From NCBI GenBank assembly GCA_015055975.1, contig SVHF01000008.1, positions 1-60,569 on the forward strand: DNA of 60,569 nucleotides. The letters run 5' to 3'. This stretch comes from Clostridiales bacterium (GTDB taxonomy: Bacteria; Bacillota; Clostridia; Christensenellales; UBA3700). This document shows, piece by piece, positions 16,089-25,700 of the stretch. Position numbers and translations under genes: made by a program. Position 1 is the stretch's first letter. Each line of letters begins with the position of its first letter. A model generated the notes under the pieces. It ran no database searches. It was not told the origin of the DNA and was given only the letters and a program-made list of their open reading frames with translations.

Positions 16089-16919
16089 TTACTTATGTAA
16101 AAGTTCTTTTTGTTTCTTATTTTTAATTACATTAAATACAATCAAAACTCCTAATACTAAAACGAAGATAATTGTAGATAATGCACGAATGTCTGCTGAT
16201 AGTTTCTTTTTCAAACCATCATATACATATGTTGAGATAGTTGTAACGTTTGCACCAAGAGTATTGATGTTTGTTACAACGAAATCGTCTAGAGATAAAG
16301 TAAATGCAAGCGCAAATCCAGCAACCATAGCCCCTGCTAATTGAGGAAGCATAACTGTTAATAAACTTCTCATTGGTCCAGCGCCTAAGTCCATAGATGC
16401 TTCCAATAGATTTGGATTTAATTGCTTTAATCTAGGGCTTACCGTCAATACGACATATGGCATAGTGATAATTGTATGAGTAACAATCAACCAACCAAGT
16501 CCGAAGTTTACTGGAAGTGTAATAACGTCACGCATAAATACCATAAATAAGAAGAATCCCATAGCTGTTACGATTTCTGCGTTAACGATTGTAATTTGAG
16601 ATGCTGCATCAACGGCTGCTTTAGTCTTAGAACGCATATAGTGGATACCAACAGCTGCTGTTGTTCCAAGTATTGTAGATAACAATGCAGATATTAGTCC
16701 TACTAATATTGTGTTCTTTGTAGCTTCTAAAAGTTTTGTATTTGAAAATAACTTTTGATATAGCGTAAATGTAAATTGCCCAAAGTCTCCACCAACAGTT
16801 TTAGAAGCTGAGAATGAATAAAGAATAATCATAAATAGTGGAAGATATATAGCAACTAAAACAACTGCTAAGAATAACCACTTTAAAGCTAAAGATACTT
16901 TTGATCCCTTAGTATTCAT
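16089..16919 (-). CDS. potC: Spermidine/putrescine ABC transporter permease PotC
   Basis: A 276-residue inner-membrane permease with six predicted helices. The EAA loop that docks on the ATPase is ASMDLGAGPMRSLLTVMLPQL near residue 175. Its start overlaps the potB stop by one base (TAATG). It forms the transport channel with PotB. Confidence 0.93.
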   Translation of the reverse strand: MNTKGSKVSLALKWLFLAVVLVAIYLPLFMIILYSFSASKTVGGDFGQFTFTLYQKLFSNTKLLEATKNTILVGLISALLSTILGTTAAVGIHYMRSKTKAAVDAASQITIVNAEIVTAMGFFLFMVFMRDVITLPVNFGLGWLIVTHTIITMPYVVLTVSPRLKQLNPNLLEASMDLGAGPMRSLLTVMLPQLAGAMVAGFALAFTLSLDDFVVTNINTLGANVTTISTYVYDGLKKKLSADIRALSTIIFVLVLGVLIVFNVIKNKKQKELLHK

Positions 16920-17734
16920 TATACCTTACCTCCTTTTGCTGGAGCTTTTGTTGTTGTCTTTGTTAAAACGTTACCAATAACCATTGCAAGAAGAACGATT
17001 ACAAGTAATACAAAAGACAATGCAGAGCCATAGCCATAGTTTCCGTAGTTTTGGTTTTCAAATAGCGCAGCTATTTTTGAACCTATAACTGTTACATTTG
17101 TTCCGCCCATTGTATCTGTAATAGCGTAAGATGAGAAGATTGGCATGAATACCATGCTAACTCCTGAAATAACGCCAGGAATAGATAATGGAAGTGTTAT
17201 TCTAAAGAATGTTCCAACATTGTTTGCGCCTAAATCTCTTGAAGCTTCAATGTAGCTCTTATCCATATTAGATAAAACTGTATAAATAGGAAGAAGCATG
17301 TATGGGAAGAAATCGTAAACTATTCCGATTACTGCCATAGCAAGGCCTGGCTTCATATTTAACATTTCAAGCAATGATTTTAATGCGAAAATTCTTAGCA
17401 TGAAATTAATCCACATTGGGATAATAAATAACAATGCTAATATTGCCATCTTATTAAATGGTTGAGATGACAAAATATATGCAGTTGGATAAGCTATCAA
17501 TAAGCAAACTGCTGTAGATAGCGCAGCAACACCAATTGTTTTCCCTAATTGAGATACTGTTGTTGGATCAGTAAATACTCTTACAAAGTTTTGAACAGTA
17601 AATGAACCGTCAGATCCTCTGAAAGCATAAATTAAAACAAGGAATAGTGGAACAATAACAAAGACTAATGTCATTGCTAGATATGGGAAAGCAAATGCTG
17701 TTGGTCTAAATACCTTAGCCTTGCGATTCAACAT
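16919..17734 (-). CDS. potB: Spermidine/putrescine ABC transporter permease PotB
   Basis: A 271-residue permease with six helices. The EAA loop is [21 protein letters not shown] near residue 165, and [20 protein letters not shown] is typical of PotB. It overlaps the 3' end of potA by 20 bases, so translation is coupled. Confidence 0.93.
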   Translation of the reverse strand: MLNRKAKVFRPTAFAFPYLAMTLVFVIVPLFLVLIYAFRGSDGSFTVQNFVRVFTDPTTVSQLGKTIGVAALSTAVCLLIAYPTAYILSSQPFNKMAILALLFIIPMWINFMLRIFALKSLLEMLNMKPGLAMAVIGIVYDFFPYMLLPIYTVLSNMDKSYIEASRDLGANNVGTFFRITLPLSIPGVISGVSMVFMPIFSSYAITDTMGGTNVTVIGSKIAALFENQNYGNYGYGSALSFVLLVIVLLAMVIGNVLTKTTTKAPAKGGKV

Positions 17735-19268
17735 CTAAAACTTCCTCCTTTTCTTCTGATTCTTCAACGTATTTTTCTAAAACTACCTTAGATGTATCGA
17801 TTTTTACACCTACTCTATCGTTCATATCCCATTCGTCTGCTGTATCGATATAGAAGTCTTCATCTGTATCTGTATATACTTGAACTTGGTAATATGTACC
17901 TTTATATAAGCTTTGTGTAACGTTTGCGCCAACTACACCATCTTCTTCATCATCCATTAATTCAACTGCTGTAAATGGAGTATGAACAAATACTTCATCT
18001 TCAACTTCAAAACCTGTTGTTGGGATTTCCCAATCACCGCCGCAGAATGATACGATGCCTTCTTTAGCAACAACACCCTTGTGCTTGTTTTCTGTTAACA
18101 TCTTCTTCATGATGTGGATGCTATCTGGATCGATTTCTAATGAAACCTTTTCGCCTGGCTTAAATTCTTTTTGAGATTGAACTGTAAATTCATAGTTATT
18201 AGCCATGATTTCCATTTCATAATATGTTCCTTTAAATACTGTAGTTAAAACTTCACCATTGAAGTGACCTTTATCTTCACCCTTTACAATGATGATATCT
18301 TCTGGACGAATAGTAATATCTACCTTTTCGTTCTTTTCAAAGCCTTTATCTACACACTTAATATCCTTTCCTAAGAAAGAAATTAAGAAGTCTTTCTTCA
18401 TAACACCAGATAAAATGTTAGATTCGCCAATGAAGTCAGCAACGAAAGCATTTTGAGGTTCGTCGTATACTTTCTTTGGTTGAGCAACTTGTTGGATAAT
18501 ACCATCGTTCATAACAACTACAACGTCAGACATTGTTAATGCTTCTTCTTGGTCGTGTGTTACGAAGATAAATGTGATACCAAGATTTTGATGCATCTTC
18601 TTTAATTCGATTTGCATCTCTTTTCTCATCTTTAAGTCCAAAGCTCCAAGTGGTTCATCTAGAAGTAGAACCTTTGGCTCACAAACAATGGCACGAGCAA
18701 TTGCAACTCTTTGTTGTTGTCCACCAGATAAAGAGTTAACATCTCTATAGCCATAATCATCAAGGCCAACTAGCTTTAAAGCCTTATTAACCTTTTCTTC
18801 AATCTCTTGCTTTGTATATTTTCTATATCCATTTTTAGCTGTGCTATCTGGAATCTTTTTAAGCTTTAATCCATATGCAATATTTTTAAATACATTTAAA
18901 TGTGGGAAAAGCGCATATTTTTGGAAAACTGTGTTTACTGGACGCTTATGTGGAGGTACAGCTGTTATAGGTTGTCCTTCAATATATATTTCGCCCTCTG
19001 TTGGAGTTTCAAAACCAGCAATCATTCTAAGCAATGTTGTTTTACCACAACCAGATGGTCCAAGTAATGTTACAAATTGTCCTCTCTTTATACCTAAAGA
19101 AATGTTATCTATAACTGTTACACCATCAAATACTTTTGTAATGCCCTTAATTTCAATGATGTTATCTCCTTTCTTTGGAGCTCTTTGAGGAGTTGCTTGT
19201 TCAACAGGAACATCTTGAACAACTGGCTTTTTAATAAATTTGTCTTTTAATGATTGAATGAAGTTCAT
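17715..19268 (-). CDS. potA: Spermidine/putrescine ABC transporter ATPase with two TOBE-like repeats
   Basis: A 517-residue protein, about 140 longer than typical PotA (about 370). A 37-residue N-terminal extension precedes the ATPase core, which has Walker [10 protein letters not shown], signature LSGGQQQR, Walker [13 protein letters not shown] and the switch His in VTHDQEEAL. The regulatory C-terminus has one TOBE-like strand set near 335-375 ([17 protein letters not shown]) and a second near 455-500 ([18 protein letters not shown]), ending in an acidic tail. The repeat suggests duplication of the substrate-sensing domain. It follows the cupin regulator by 12 bases. Confidence 0.92.
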   Translation of the reverse strand: MNFIQSLKDKFIKKPVVQDVPVEQATPQRAPKKGDNIIEIKGITKVFDGVTVIDNISLGIKRGQFVTLLGPSGCGKTTLLRMIAGFETPTEGEIYIEGQPITAVPPHKRPVNTVFQKYALFPHLNVFKNIAYGLKLKKIPDSTAKNGYRKYTKQEIEEKVNKALKLVGLDDYGYRDVNSLSGGQQQRVAIARAIVCEPKVLLLDEPLGALDLKMRKEMQIELKKMHQNLGITFIFVTHDQEEALTMSDVVVVMNDGIIQQVAQPKKVYDEPQNAFVADFIGESNILSGVMKKDFLISFLGKDIKCVDKGFEKNEKVDITIRPEDIIIVKGEDKGHFNGEVLTTVFKGTYYEMEIMANNYEFTVQSQKEFKPGEKVSLEIDPDSIHIMKKMLTENKHKGVVAKEGIVSFCGGDWEIPTTGFEVEDEVFVHTPFTAVELMDDEEDGVVGANVTQSLYKGTYYQVQVYTDTDEDFYIDTADEWDMNDRVGVKIDTSKVVLEKYVEESEEKEEVLDVESQG

Positions 19269-19280
19269 TTTGACCTCCGA

Positions 19281-19814
19281 TTAAAAATTAGGTGGACAAG
19301 AAATCCAAAGTACTATAGATTTTGAGTCCAATAAATTTTCTAAAGAATGTTTTCTATCTGCTTTGTAATAGAATGTTTCGCCTTCTGATACTGTGAAAGA
19401 CTTCTTTCCTAAAGACAATTTAACCTTGCCTTTTAGAACATAACCAAACTCTTCACCTTCATGTGGCATATCTGATTCGATTGCTCCCTTTTCATTAAGT
19501 GTTAGCATTATAGGCTCCATCTCGTTCTTTTGAGCTGATGGGACAAGCCATGTTGTAACACTATCTCCGTAATCTTTTGAGAAGTAATCTTCTTTCTTAA
19601 ATACAAGTGGCTCGCTTTCTTCGTTATGGAAGAAATCTCCAAGGTCACTTCCTAAAACTACTAGAATATCATTTAGAGTTTCAATTGATGGATTTACTAG
19701 ATCATTTTCCAATTGAGATATATAACCTTTTGTTAATTCACATCTGTCTGCCAACTCTTCTTGCGTAAGGTTGTTTTTCAATCTTAATGCTTTGATTTTT
19801 ACACCAATTTCCAT
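19281..19814 (-). CDS. XRE-family regulator with C-terminal cupin domain (PuuR-like)
   Basis: A 177-residue protein. Residues 5-60 form a helix-turn-helix (LTQEELADRCELTKGYISQLE). Residues 105-175 form a cupin (MPHEGEEFGYVLKGKVKL; SEGETFYYKADRKHSLEN), which in PuuR-type proteins senses small ligands such as polyamines. As the first gene of the pot operon it most likely represses its own promoter in response to polyamine levels. An AGGAGG site precedes the ATG by 7 bases. Confidence 0.9.
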   Translation of the reverse strand: MEIGVKIKALRLKNNLTQEELADRCELTKGYISQLENDLVNPSIETLNDILVVLGSDLGDFFHNEESEPLVFKKEDYFSKDYGDSVTTWLVPSAQKNEMEPIMLTLNEKGAIESDMPHEGEEFGYVLKGKVKLSLGKKSFTVSEGETFYYKADRKHSLENLLDSKSIVLWISCPPNF

Positions 19815-19841
19815 TAAAAACCTCCTATTTATCTAGGTTTT

Positions 19842-19900
19842 GCATAAATAAACTTCGAGTTTGTTTTTAGTAATTACACTAAATTGAAAGTTTATTTTTG
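19842..19900. promoter_or_regulatory. Long inverted repeat in the pot operon leader
   Basis: GCATAAATAAACTT (19842-19855) and AAGTTTATTTTTGC (19887-19900) are inverted repeats with 13 of 14 matches and a 31-base interval. They lie between the promoter and the regulator ATG. They could be a stem in the leader RNA or paired half-sites for the regulator. Confidence 0.5.
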
Positions 19901-19914
19901 CTAAACTATAGCAC

Positions 19915-19944
19915 GATTATATATTTAGCACATTTTATTGTCAA
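19915..19944 (-). promoter_or_regulatory. Promoter of the regulator-potABCD operon
   Basis: TTGACA (19944-19939), an 18-bp spacer and TATAAT (19920-19915) on the minus strand. The motif TGCTAAA within the spacer has an inverted partner TTTAGCA near 19900, so an operator may surround the -10 box. Confidence 0.75.
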
Positions 19945-19981
19945 ATAAATTAATATATATTAATTGTAAAATTATTTACAT

Positions 19982-20011
19982 AAAAAAATAGCGGTCTTTT
20001 AAACCTCTATT
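19982..20011 (-). terminator. Terminator of the SipW operon
   Basis: AATAGAGGT pairs with ACCGCTATT (one mismatch) around a 7-base loop. On the minus strand it is followed by TTTTTTA. It lies 21 bases after the stop of the 324-residue protein gene. Confidence 0.75.
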
Positions 20012-20032
20012 ATATTACACTTTATTTATTAA

Positions 20033-21007
20033 CTATGTTACGGTTATTAATCTCGAAACTGTCAATATTTGATGTTCCTCGCCAAGATTCATTGTAACCG
20101 TAAATGTAGTAGATCCTGGATTTTTACCTTTAATATAAAATGGGCTACTTTCTGTTGGCATATATTCTGCTATATTGTCATCATCAAATGTAATATTAAC
20201 AGAATTAATTACTCCAGCAAAAGCAACCTTTACCCAATATTGCTTTCCCGCTGCGAAACTTGTTGTCCCATTGAACAATCCTAATTTTATACATGGAGCC
20301 GAACTGATTTGTAAATTATCCAAAACAACAAATGCCGTATTGCCAGAATAGTTATAAATATATGAATCCATTATTCTTATACCCGTAATCACTCTATCTA
20401 AGTTATATGGAAGTTTGTCGTATTTGGTATCTACGTAAGTTGGAGTCATTGCGCTAATAAAATACTCTAAATGCCACCAACCATTGCCTAAACTAACAGC
20501 AGAATATGCATCAAGTTCAGGAACCTCCGTAGCATCTTTACCTCCTACAGTGTTCCCAACTTTAGTTGTACCATTAACAAGTTCAACTTTTGGGAATCCC
20601 CTACCTAATTTGTCTAAAGATCTTTTTTCAGCAAAATAATAATCAAACGCAACTTTTTGGAATCTAATCTCTCCAACCGTATAGTTTCTATCAAAATCAA
20701 TTATAAATGAATGAACGCAATTTGTTGTGCCTGCGGTGTTTGTAAATCTAATAGCTTCTACACTACCAATAGTATTCTCTGTTTCTTGACTAAACTCTAA
20801 ATTATTGACACTACCATTTCTAATTTGTCCCACTTTAGCAAAATCCGAATCTAATGCGAAACTCCAATCTGGAACAGTAAATCCAATAGTACTACTATCA
20901 GTCACGCTATCTGTAAAAGTCCAAGTAGCATAAGCTGTTCCAAAGATCATCCCTAAAACAAGCACACAAAGTATGATAATTAATGAAACTATTTTAATTT
21001 TGTTCAC
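20033..21007 (-). CDS. Secreted protein with SipW-type signal peptide and Ig-like C-terminus
   Basis: A 324-residue protein. The hydrophobic leader (residues 5-27) ends in AYATWTF, the signature of SipW-processed substrates such as TasA-type proteins. The mature part is beta-rich: a central sandwich-like domain (about 60-230, with DNLQISSAPCIKLGLF) and a C-terminal bacterial Ig-like segment (about 245-324, FYIKGKNPGSTTFTVTM). It probably starts at the GTG at 21007, overlapping the peptidase gene by 14 bases. A matrix or surface role is likely; I do not recognise a specific family. Confidence 0.7.
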   Translation of the reverse strand: MNKIKIVSLIIILCVLVLGMIFGTAYATWTFTDSVTDSSTIGFTVPDWSFALDSDFAKVGQIRNGSVNNLEFSQETENTIGSVEAIRFTNTAGTTNCVHSFIIDFDRNYTVGEIRFQKVAFDYYFAEKRSLDKLGRGFPKVELVNGTTKVGNTVGGKDATEVPELDAYSAVSLGNGWWHLEYFISAMTPTYVDTKYDKLPYNLDRVITGIRIMDSYIYNYSGNTAFVVLDNLQISSAPCIKLGLFNGTTSFAAGKQYWVKVAFAGVINSVNITFDDDNIAEYMPTESSPFYIKGKNPGSTTFTVTMNLGEEHQILTVSRLITVT

Positions 21008-21782
21008 TTACAACACACCCTATCCTTTGAACTCTTTCTTCATTTAGTTCTGTAATTCTACGAATAACATAATCTGAACTAATGATTATAACAAGCATGC
21101 AGATTAAAGACCACAAACCTGTATAAGATTGCGCAAATAAAACTAAACTACCAATTCCTGGAATTTTATTTCCAGTATAGTGGTACATAATTGAATCTCT
21201 TGTAACCAATACTTGATCTTGATTTGGATTGTTATCGCCTCTAAAAACATAGTATGTTTTAACTACATTACCTTCACTATCTTTAACTTCTTGTGTACCA
21301 ATTAATCTGTGAGTAATTAAATTGCCATTAGAATTATATGCGTACACTTCTCCTATTTTAAGATCCGAATCGGCTTCTTCAAAAAAACAAACATCTCCAA
21401 TAGCAAATTGTAAATCTTCGTTATAACCTAATTCTTTGTAATTATCCTCAAGCTTTGAATCATAATAGCATGACATAGAACCAGTTTTTACAACTAATAC
21501 TGTATTGCCATTTATTGAGATGTGCTTATTATTAATTTTAAAACATACGCCCGCGGTAAAAAGACCAAGCACCATTATAATCAATAGGGCGAAAGCCATA
21601 TAGCTAAGAACCTTACCTATATGACTTTTCTCGTTTGTGCTTATTTGTTCTTGCCATAATTCTAGATCGTATTTTCCTTGTGCAAGCTCTTTCTTATACT
21701 CTTTTACACAAGTAGCATAACCAATCCAAGTAACGCCAAATACCGAAAATATAACTACAGCAATTTTAATTAGCGACAACAT
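20994..21782 (-). CDS. sipW: SipW-type (ER/archaeal class) signal peptidase I
   Basis: A 262-residue membrane protein. The catalytic Ser lies in VVKTGSMSCYYDS and the catalytic base is His in GNLITHRLIG, the Ser-His arrangement of ER-type peptidases in place of Ser-Lys. Hydrophobic segments lie near 3-20, 50-75 and 220-240. SipW removes the leaders of TasA-like fibre proteins in Bacillus. Here the genes on both sides carry YATW-type leaders, which are likely substrates. I prefer the ATG at 21782 (GGGG upstream) over 21794. Confidence 0.88.
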   Translation of the reverse strand: MLSLIKIAVVIFSVFGVTWIGYATCVKEYKKELAQGKYDLELWQEQISTNEKSHIGKVLSYMAFALLIIMVLGLFTAGVCFKINNKHISINGNTVLVVKTGSMSCYYDSKLEDNYKELGYNEDLQFAIGDVCFFEEADSDLKIGEVYAYNSNGNLITHRLIGTQEVKDSEGNVVKTYYVFRGDNNPNQDQVLVTRDSIMYHYTGNKIPGIGSLVLFAQSYTGLWSLICMLVIIISSDYVIRRITELNEERVQRIGCVVSEQN

Positions 21783-21811
21783 CGCAAACCCCATTAATTA
21801 ATTTGGGCTAA

Positions 21812-22393
21812 TTAAGCAACAGCCTTTACGTTAAAGCTGAAAGTAACTTTGAAGCTTAATGCTGCAACTTCGTCGTGCATTTCTTGAACTTCTGCTACAT
21901 TTTCTGGAGTCTTATTATAAGACAATGCTGGTAATGTATAAAGATATTCAACGTCTGTATCCTTTTCTTCAGATACAACATCTTCGTTTAAATTGATAGC
22001 TGGGATATTAACATAAGTTAATGTTGAATTACCTGCATATTCACAAGAGAATGTTCCTGTGTATGTTGCAAAGTCAAGGTTGTCAAAATCGTTCTCATTA
22101 ACGGCACCAATTAGTCTAATTTGTGTAAGTACAGTTGATCCATTTGGATCTGTTGACCAATAAATGCCGTCCTCTTCTGGTTTTGCACAAATAATATAAA
22201 GATTTGTAACATCAGCTGATCCGTCAGCGTTTTTAATTTGAACATTTTGTGCCTCAATTGCTGCAAATGCTGTGCCCGCAGCATTTACGTCATCAGTCTG
22301 AGCTGTTGTAAATGTCCATGTAGCGTAGCCTACACCCATAAGTGCTACGACTGCCATAACCGTAATAATCAAAATTTTGCTTCTTAATTTCAT
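21812..22393 (-). CDS. TasA/CotN-like exported protein with SipW-type signal peptide
   Basis: A 193-residue protein with leader LIITVMAVVALMGVGYATWTF, then a Thr/Asp/Asn-rich mature domain ending in a VTFSFNVKAVA strand. Length and leader fit the TasA/CotN group of matrix fibre proteins, though sequence support in the mature part is weak. AAGGAGTTAGT precedes the ATG. It is the first gene of the operon with sipW and the 324-residue protein, as in Bacillus where substrate and peptidase are co-transcribed. Confidence 0.72.
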   Translation of the reverse strand: MKLRSKILIITVMAVVALMGVGYATWTFTTAQTDDVNAAGTAFAAIEAQNVQIKNADGSADVTNLYIICAKPEEDGIYWSTDPNGSTVLTQIRLIGAVNENDFDNLDFATYTGTFSCEYAGNSTLTYVNIPAINLNEDVVSEEKDTDVEYLYTLPALSYNKTPENVAEVQEMHDEVAALSFKVTFSFNVKAVA

Positions 22394-22501
22394 TTTTACT
22401 AACTCCTTTTAAATGAATTTTGCATCGGCAATCCTAGTATCCTGAACCAAGTAGAACTTCCTAGGTTACATCTTTATGATACCTAACGAAGTGTAACAAA
22501 A

Positions 22502-22600
22502 TTGCCAAATAAGTGCAATAAAATTGCCACAAAAACGCTTGATTTTGCCAAAATTTTACATTATTTTGCCAAATTTCCCGATTTTTGCCAAATTTTGCCT
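22502..22600. repeat. TTGCCA box array at about 21-bp period
   Basis: TTGCCA occurs at 22502, 22524, 22545, 22566 and 22585, and TTGCC(T) at 22595. Most lie within an extended TTTTGCCAAA. The intervals are 22, 21, 21, 19 and 10 bp, so five boxes sit about two helical turns apart on one face of the DNA. It is upstream of the sipW operon (minus strand), where the boxes read TGGCAA. It is a probable cooperative operator. Confidence 0.75.
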
Positions 22601-22671
22601 ATTATTATACATTTAAACGGAACCACAATTATTGGCATTTTCAATACAATTTTTATTAAAACAGTAGTAAA

Positions 22672-22703
22672 TAAAATACGGCTAGCTTTTTATCGCTAGC
22701 CGT
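22672..22703 (-). terminator. Terminator of the giant surface protein gene
   Basis: ACGGCTAGC (22678-22686) pairs with GCTAGCCGT (22695-22703) around an 8-base loop. On the minus strand it is followed by ATTTTATTT. It lies 30 bases after the stop. Confidence 0.8.
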
Positions 22704-22733
22704 GAAAAAACAGTTAGTTATTGTTTATATTAT

Positions 22734-25700
22734 TTATACTTTCTTGACGGTTCCTCCGGTTGCAATAACCATTTTAACTGCCTCAATTGAGTAGTCTTGC
22801 AATTCAACATGAAGTTTTTTATCAAGGCTACCACGGGCAAGAAGTTTTACGTATCCAACTTTATTTGGAATCAACTTCTTTGCCTTCAACGCATCGATAT
22901 TTACTACATCTCCATTTTTAAAGTTATTCGATAAAATATCTATGTTAACAATACTCTTCTTTCCTATTGCTTTTTCGCCCGTGCTTTCCACGATAATTGC
23001 ACTCTTTGCTACATCATCTTCTATCATGTTTATTGCTTCTGCAACAGTAACCTTCTTGACTGTTTGAATTGGAGCAAATGTTTGCTTTTGAATAGTAGCC
23101 CCTGTATAAAGCGCAATCGTACGATCAATCATATACTTAACAGCCTCATCTGTTAAACTATCGTCAATTACAACAGAATACCATCTTTCTTTTGCCTTAG
23201 GGAATGCACTCTTATTAACCGTCTTATAATCTTTTGCTAGTTCTTCACCTAATGCATCTTTCGTTTTTAGAAGTAGCATTGTTGCACCATCTGTCTCGTA
23301 TGCATATATAAAGCAAATCTTGTTACCATCTTTTGTTGTTACGTAGTGCGTATCAGCAAGAGGTAAGCCTGTCTTTGTATAATTTTCACGAGTGTTAATC
23401 TCAACCACATCTGGATACTTTTGGGTCAAATATGCGTTTATGAATGCTTTAGTAATCTTCTCGCTTCGAGTAGCAGTAGCTGCGATTGCAAGGCTCTCTT
23501 TTAATCCTAATCCTTCCTGTTCAATAGGATTATAGTTTCTATTTTGAATCATGGCGCCTGTATAAACAGCTATAGTACGATCTAGCATATCTAAAACTTG
23601 CACATTAGATACATTGTCATCTATTACAATAGAGTACCATTTATCTTTTGATTTAGGGAAAGCACTCTTATGTGCGTTCTTACATTCTTTTTCAAGTTCT
23701 TTACCCAATGCATCTTTTGTCTTTAGAATTAGCATTGTAGCGCCATCTGTTTCGTATACATATATAAAGCATACCATCTTGCCATCTTTGTCTTTCACAT
23801 AGTGAGTGTCGGCTAATGGCAAGCCAGTCTTTGTATAGTTTTCACGAGTGTTAATTTCAACGCAATTTGCATAATTTTCGCTTAGATAAGCATTAATAAA
23901 CGCCTTAGTTATCTTTTCGCTACGTGTTGCTGTAGTTGCAATTTTGATGCTTTCTTTTAAGCCTATTCCTTTGTCTTCAGATTCTTCAACTTTTGGCTCT
24001 TCCAACTTCTCTTCTTTTGCGATTGGTATTTCTTTAACACCTTGTTCTTTTTCCTTCTTATCGCGTTTTATAAAGAAGAATATCAATAAACCAATTAATA
24101 AAATTGCAAATGCTCCGCCAATTACGATTAAAGCTATTGCCCAATCAGGAATTTTATTTGGGCCAACAGGTTCACTATCACCTGCTTTTTTACCTAATAA
24201 AGCAAATTCTGAAAGTCTAGTAACGCGCACTGTAACTACCGTTCCATCTTCAGAAATAGTATATGCTGAATCTGGGATCTCGTTAATATCATCTTCAGCG
24301 TGAACATGTAAAACCTTAAATGCTTTACCACGTAATGCTTCAGGAATATCCATATTGATAACTACAACAGCACCTGGCTTGACATCAGATGGTTGTATTT
24401 CCTCTCTTAACTCAATACCGGTTACAGGGTCTGTCGTAATACGGATTAGTTTTACATCATAAACGATAGCTATTTCATCATCGCTTTGCATTCTATCTTT
24501 AAGAACACTATTGTCCGATTCAACAATTTCTTGAGATACATCTGTTCTAACTTCTATTTCAAGAGTGACGCCTTCTTGAGGGTCACAATCCTCCAAAGCT
24601 ACTTCAACAGCTGGTTTTTGAGGATCTCCACCTTCACCTTCGCCGCCTTCATCTTTAGGAGTTAAAGTCCAGTTATCAATATTAGGATCATCTTCTTTTT
24701 CTGGAGCAGGTTCGATAGGATTATTCTCTCCACCGCCTTCTCCTCCTTTGCCTCCTTTGTCACCTTCGTCAGGATCTTCAGGAATAACATCTGATTTTAA
24801 TGCTACAAAGGCAAAATCAGATAATCTATCTATATTTGCTATAGTGACACGAAGCCCTGCAGTATCTGTACTATATGTAACAAATTCATAATCATCTATT
24901 GCATGAACATGTAGAATGCGGAAGTTCTTACCAATAAGCAAATCCGGAATTGTTAATTTTACTGTAATTGTTGCGCCTGGTCCGATATCAGATGGTTGAG
25001 CAGCAATTGGCTCTTGTTCAACTCCATCAATAACAATTATTTTATAAAGCGTTACATCGTGAACACGCACTATAGTTTCATTATCTTCTATGATTCCAGC
25101 TGGGTCTATTGATAAAGAGCTCTTAGCTTTAATCCTAATAGACCACTTTGTAGTAGCATCTGCATCCCACTTTGCATAAAGAGTGATATTTTCACTAATA
25201 TTGATACTGCTTTCACCTGGCACATAATTATTCCCAAGTCCATCGGCTTGTGTATTCCAGCCAACTAGCGTATACCCTTCACGAGTATATCCAATGCTCT
25301 TTACTGCTTCAAGATTGTAATATTCATTTTCTTTAATTATGGTATTTGCATTAATTAGCACATATTGCTCGGACATTGTACCCATTCCGCCATTTGCGTC
25401 AAAAGTAACAACTACGTAATCATCGCTTATATCACTATGTTCAACGCCTCCGTTGATAGTGCCGCCTATCATTGTCATTATGCCATGATCAATATAAACA
25501 TTATTGCCATTAGTTGCCGTATTACCTGTAATAGTACCACCATACATATTGAAATATGCTGTAGTAGCATACTGGTCAAGTTGACACCCTACATATACGC
25601 CGCCACCATTTGTAGCTGTGTTACCAGTAATCAAACCACCATACATATTAAACTTTGATTGCCCAACATGTCCTCTACCATCAATCCATACTCCGGCTCC

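Larger units (their letters stand above)
22394..22733. other. 340-bp intergenic region with repeat array and structured leader
   Basis: No gene is supported here. From the sipW side it holds a leader of about 90 bases with an inverted repeat (GTTACA 22465-22470 with TGTAAC 22492-22497), then an array of TTGCCA boxes at 22502-22600, an AT-rich stretch, and the terminator of the giant gene at 22672-22703. I could not identify a clean -35/-10 pair. A 65-codon plus-strand frame here is made of the repeat units and has no ribosome site. Confidence 0.6.

Noticed and set aside
22394..22500. A c-di-GMP or other known riboswitch in the sipW leader
   Set aside because: There is a weak inverted repeat and a CCTAG/CTAGG pairing, but I could match no known riboswitch consensus.
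22502..22699. A 65-codon plus-strand frame in the sipW upstream region
   Set aside because: It is built from the TTGCCA array, has no ribosome site and no recognisable protein features.
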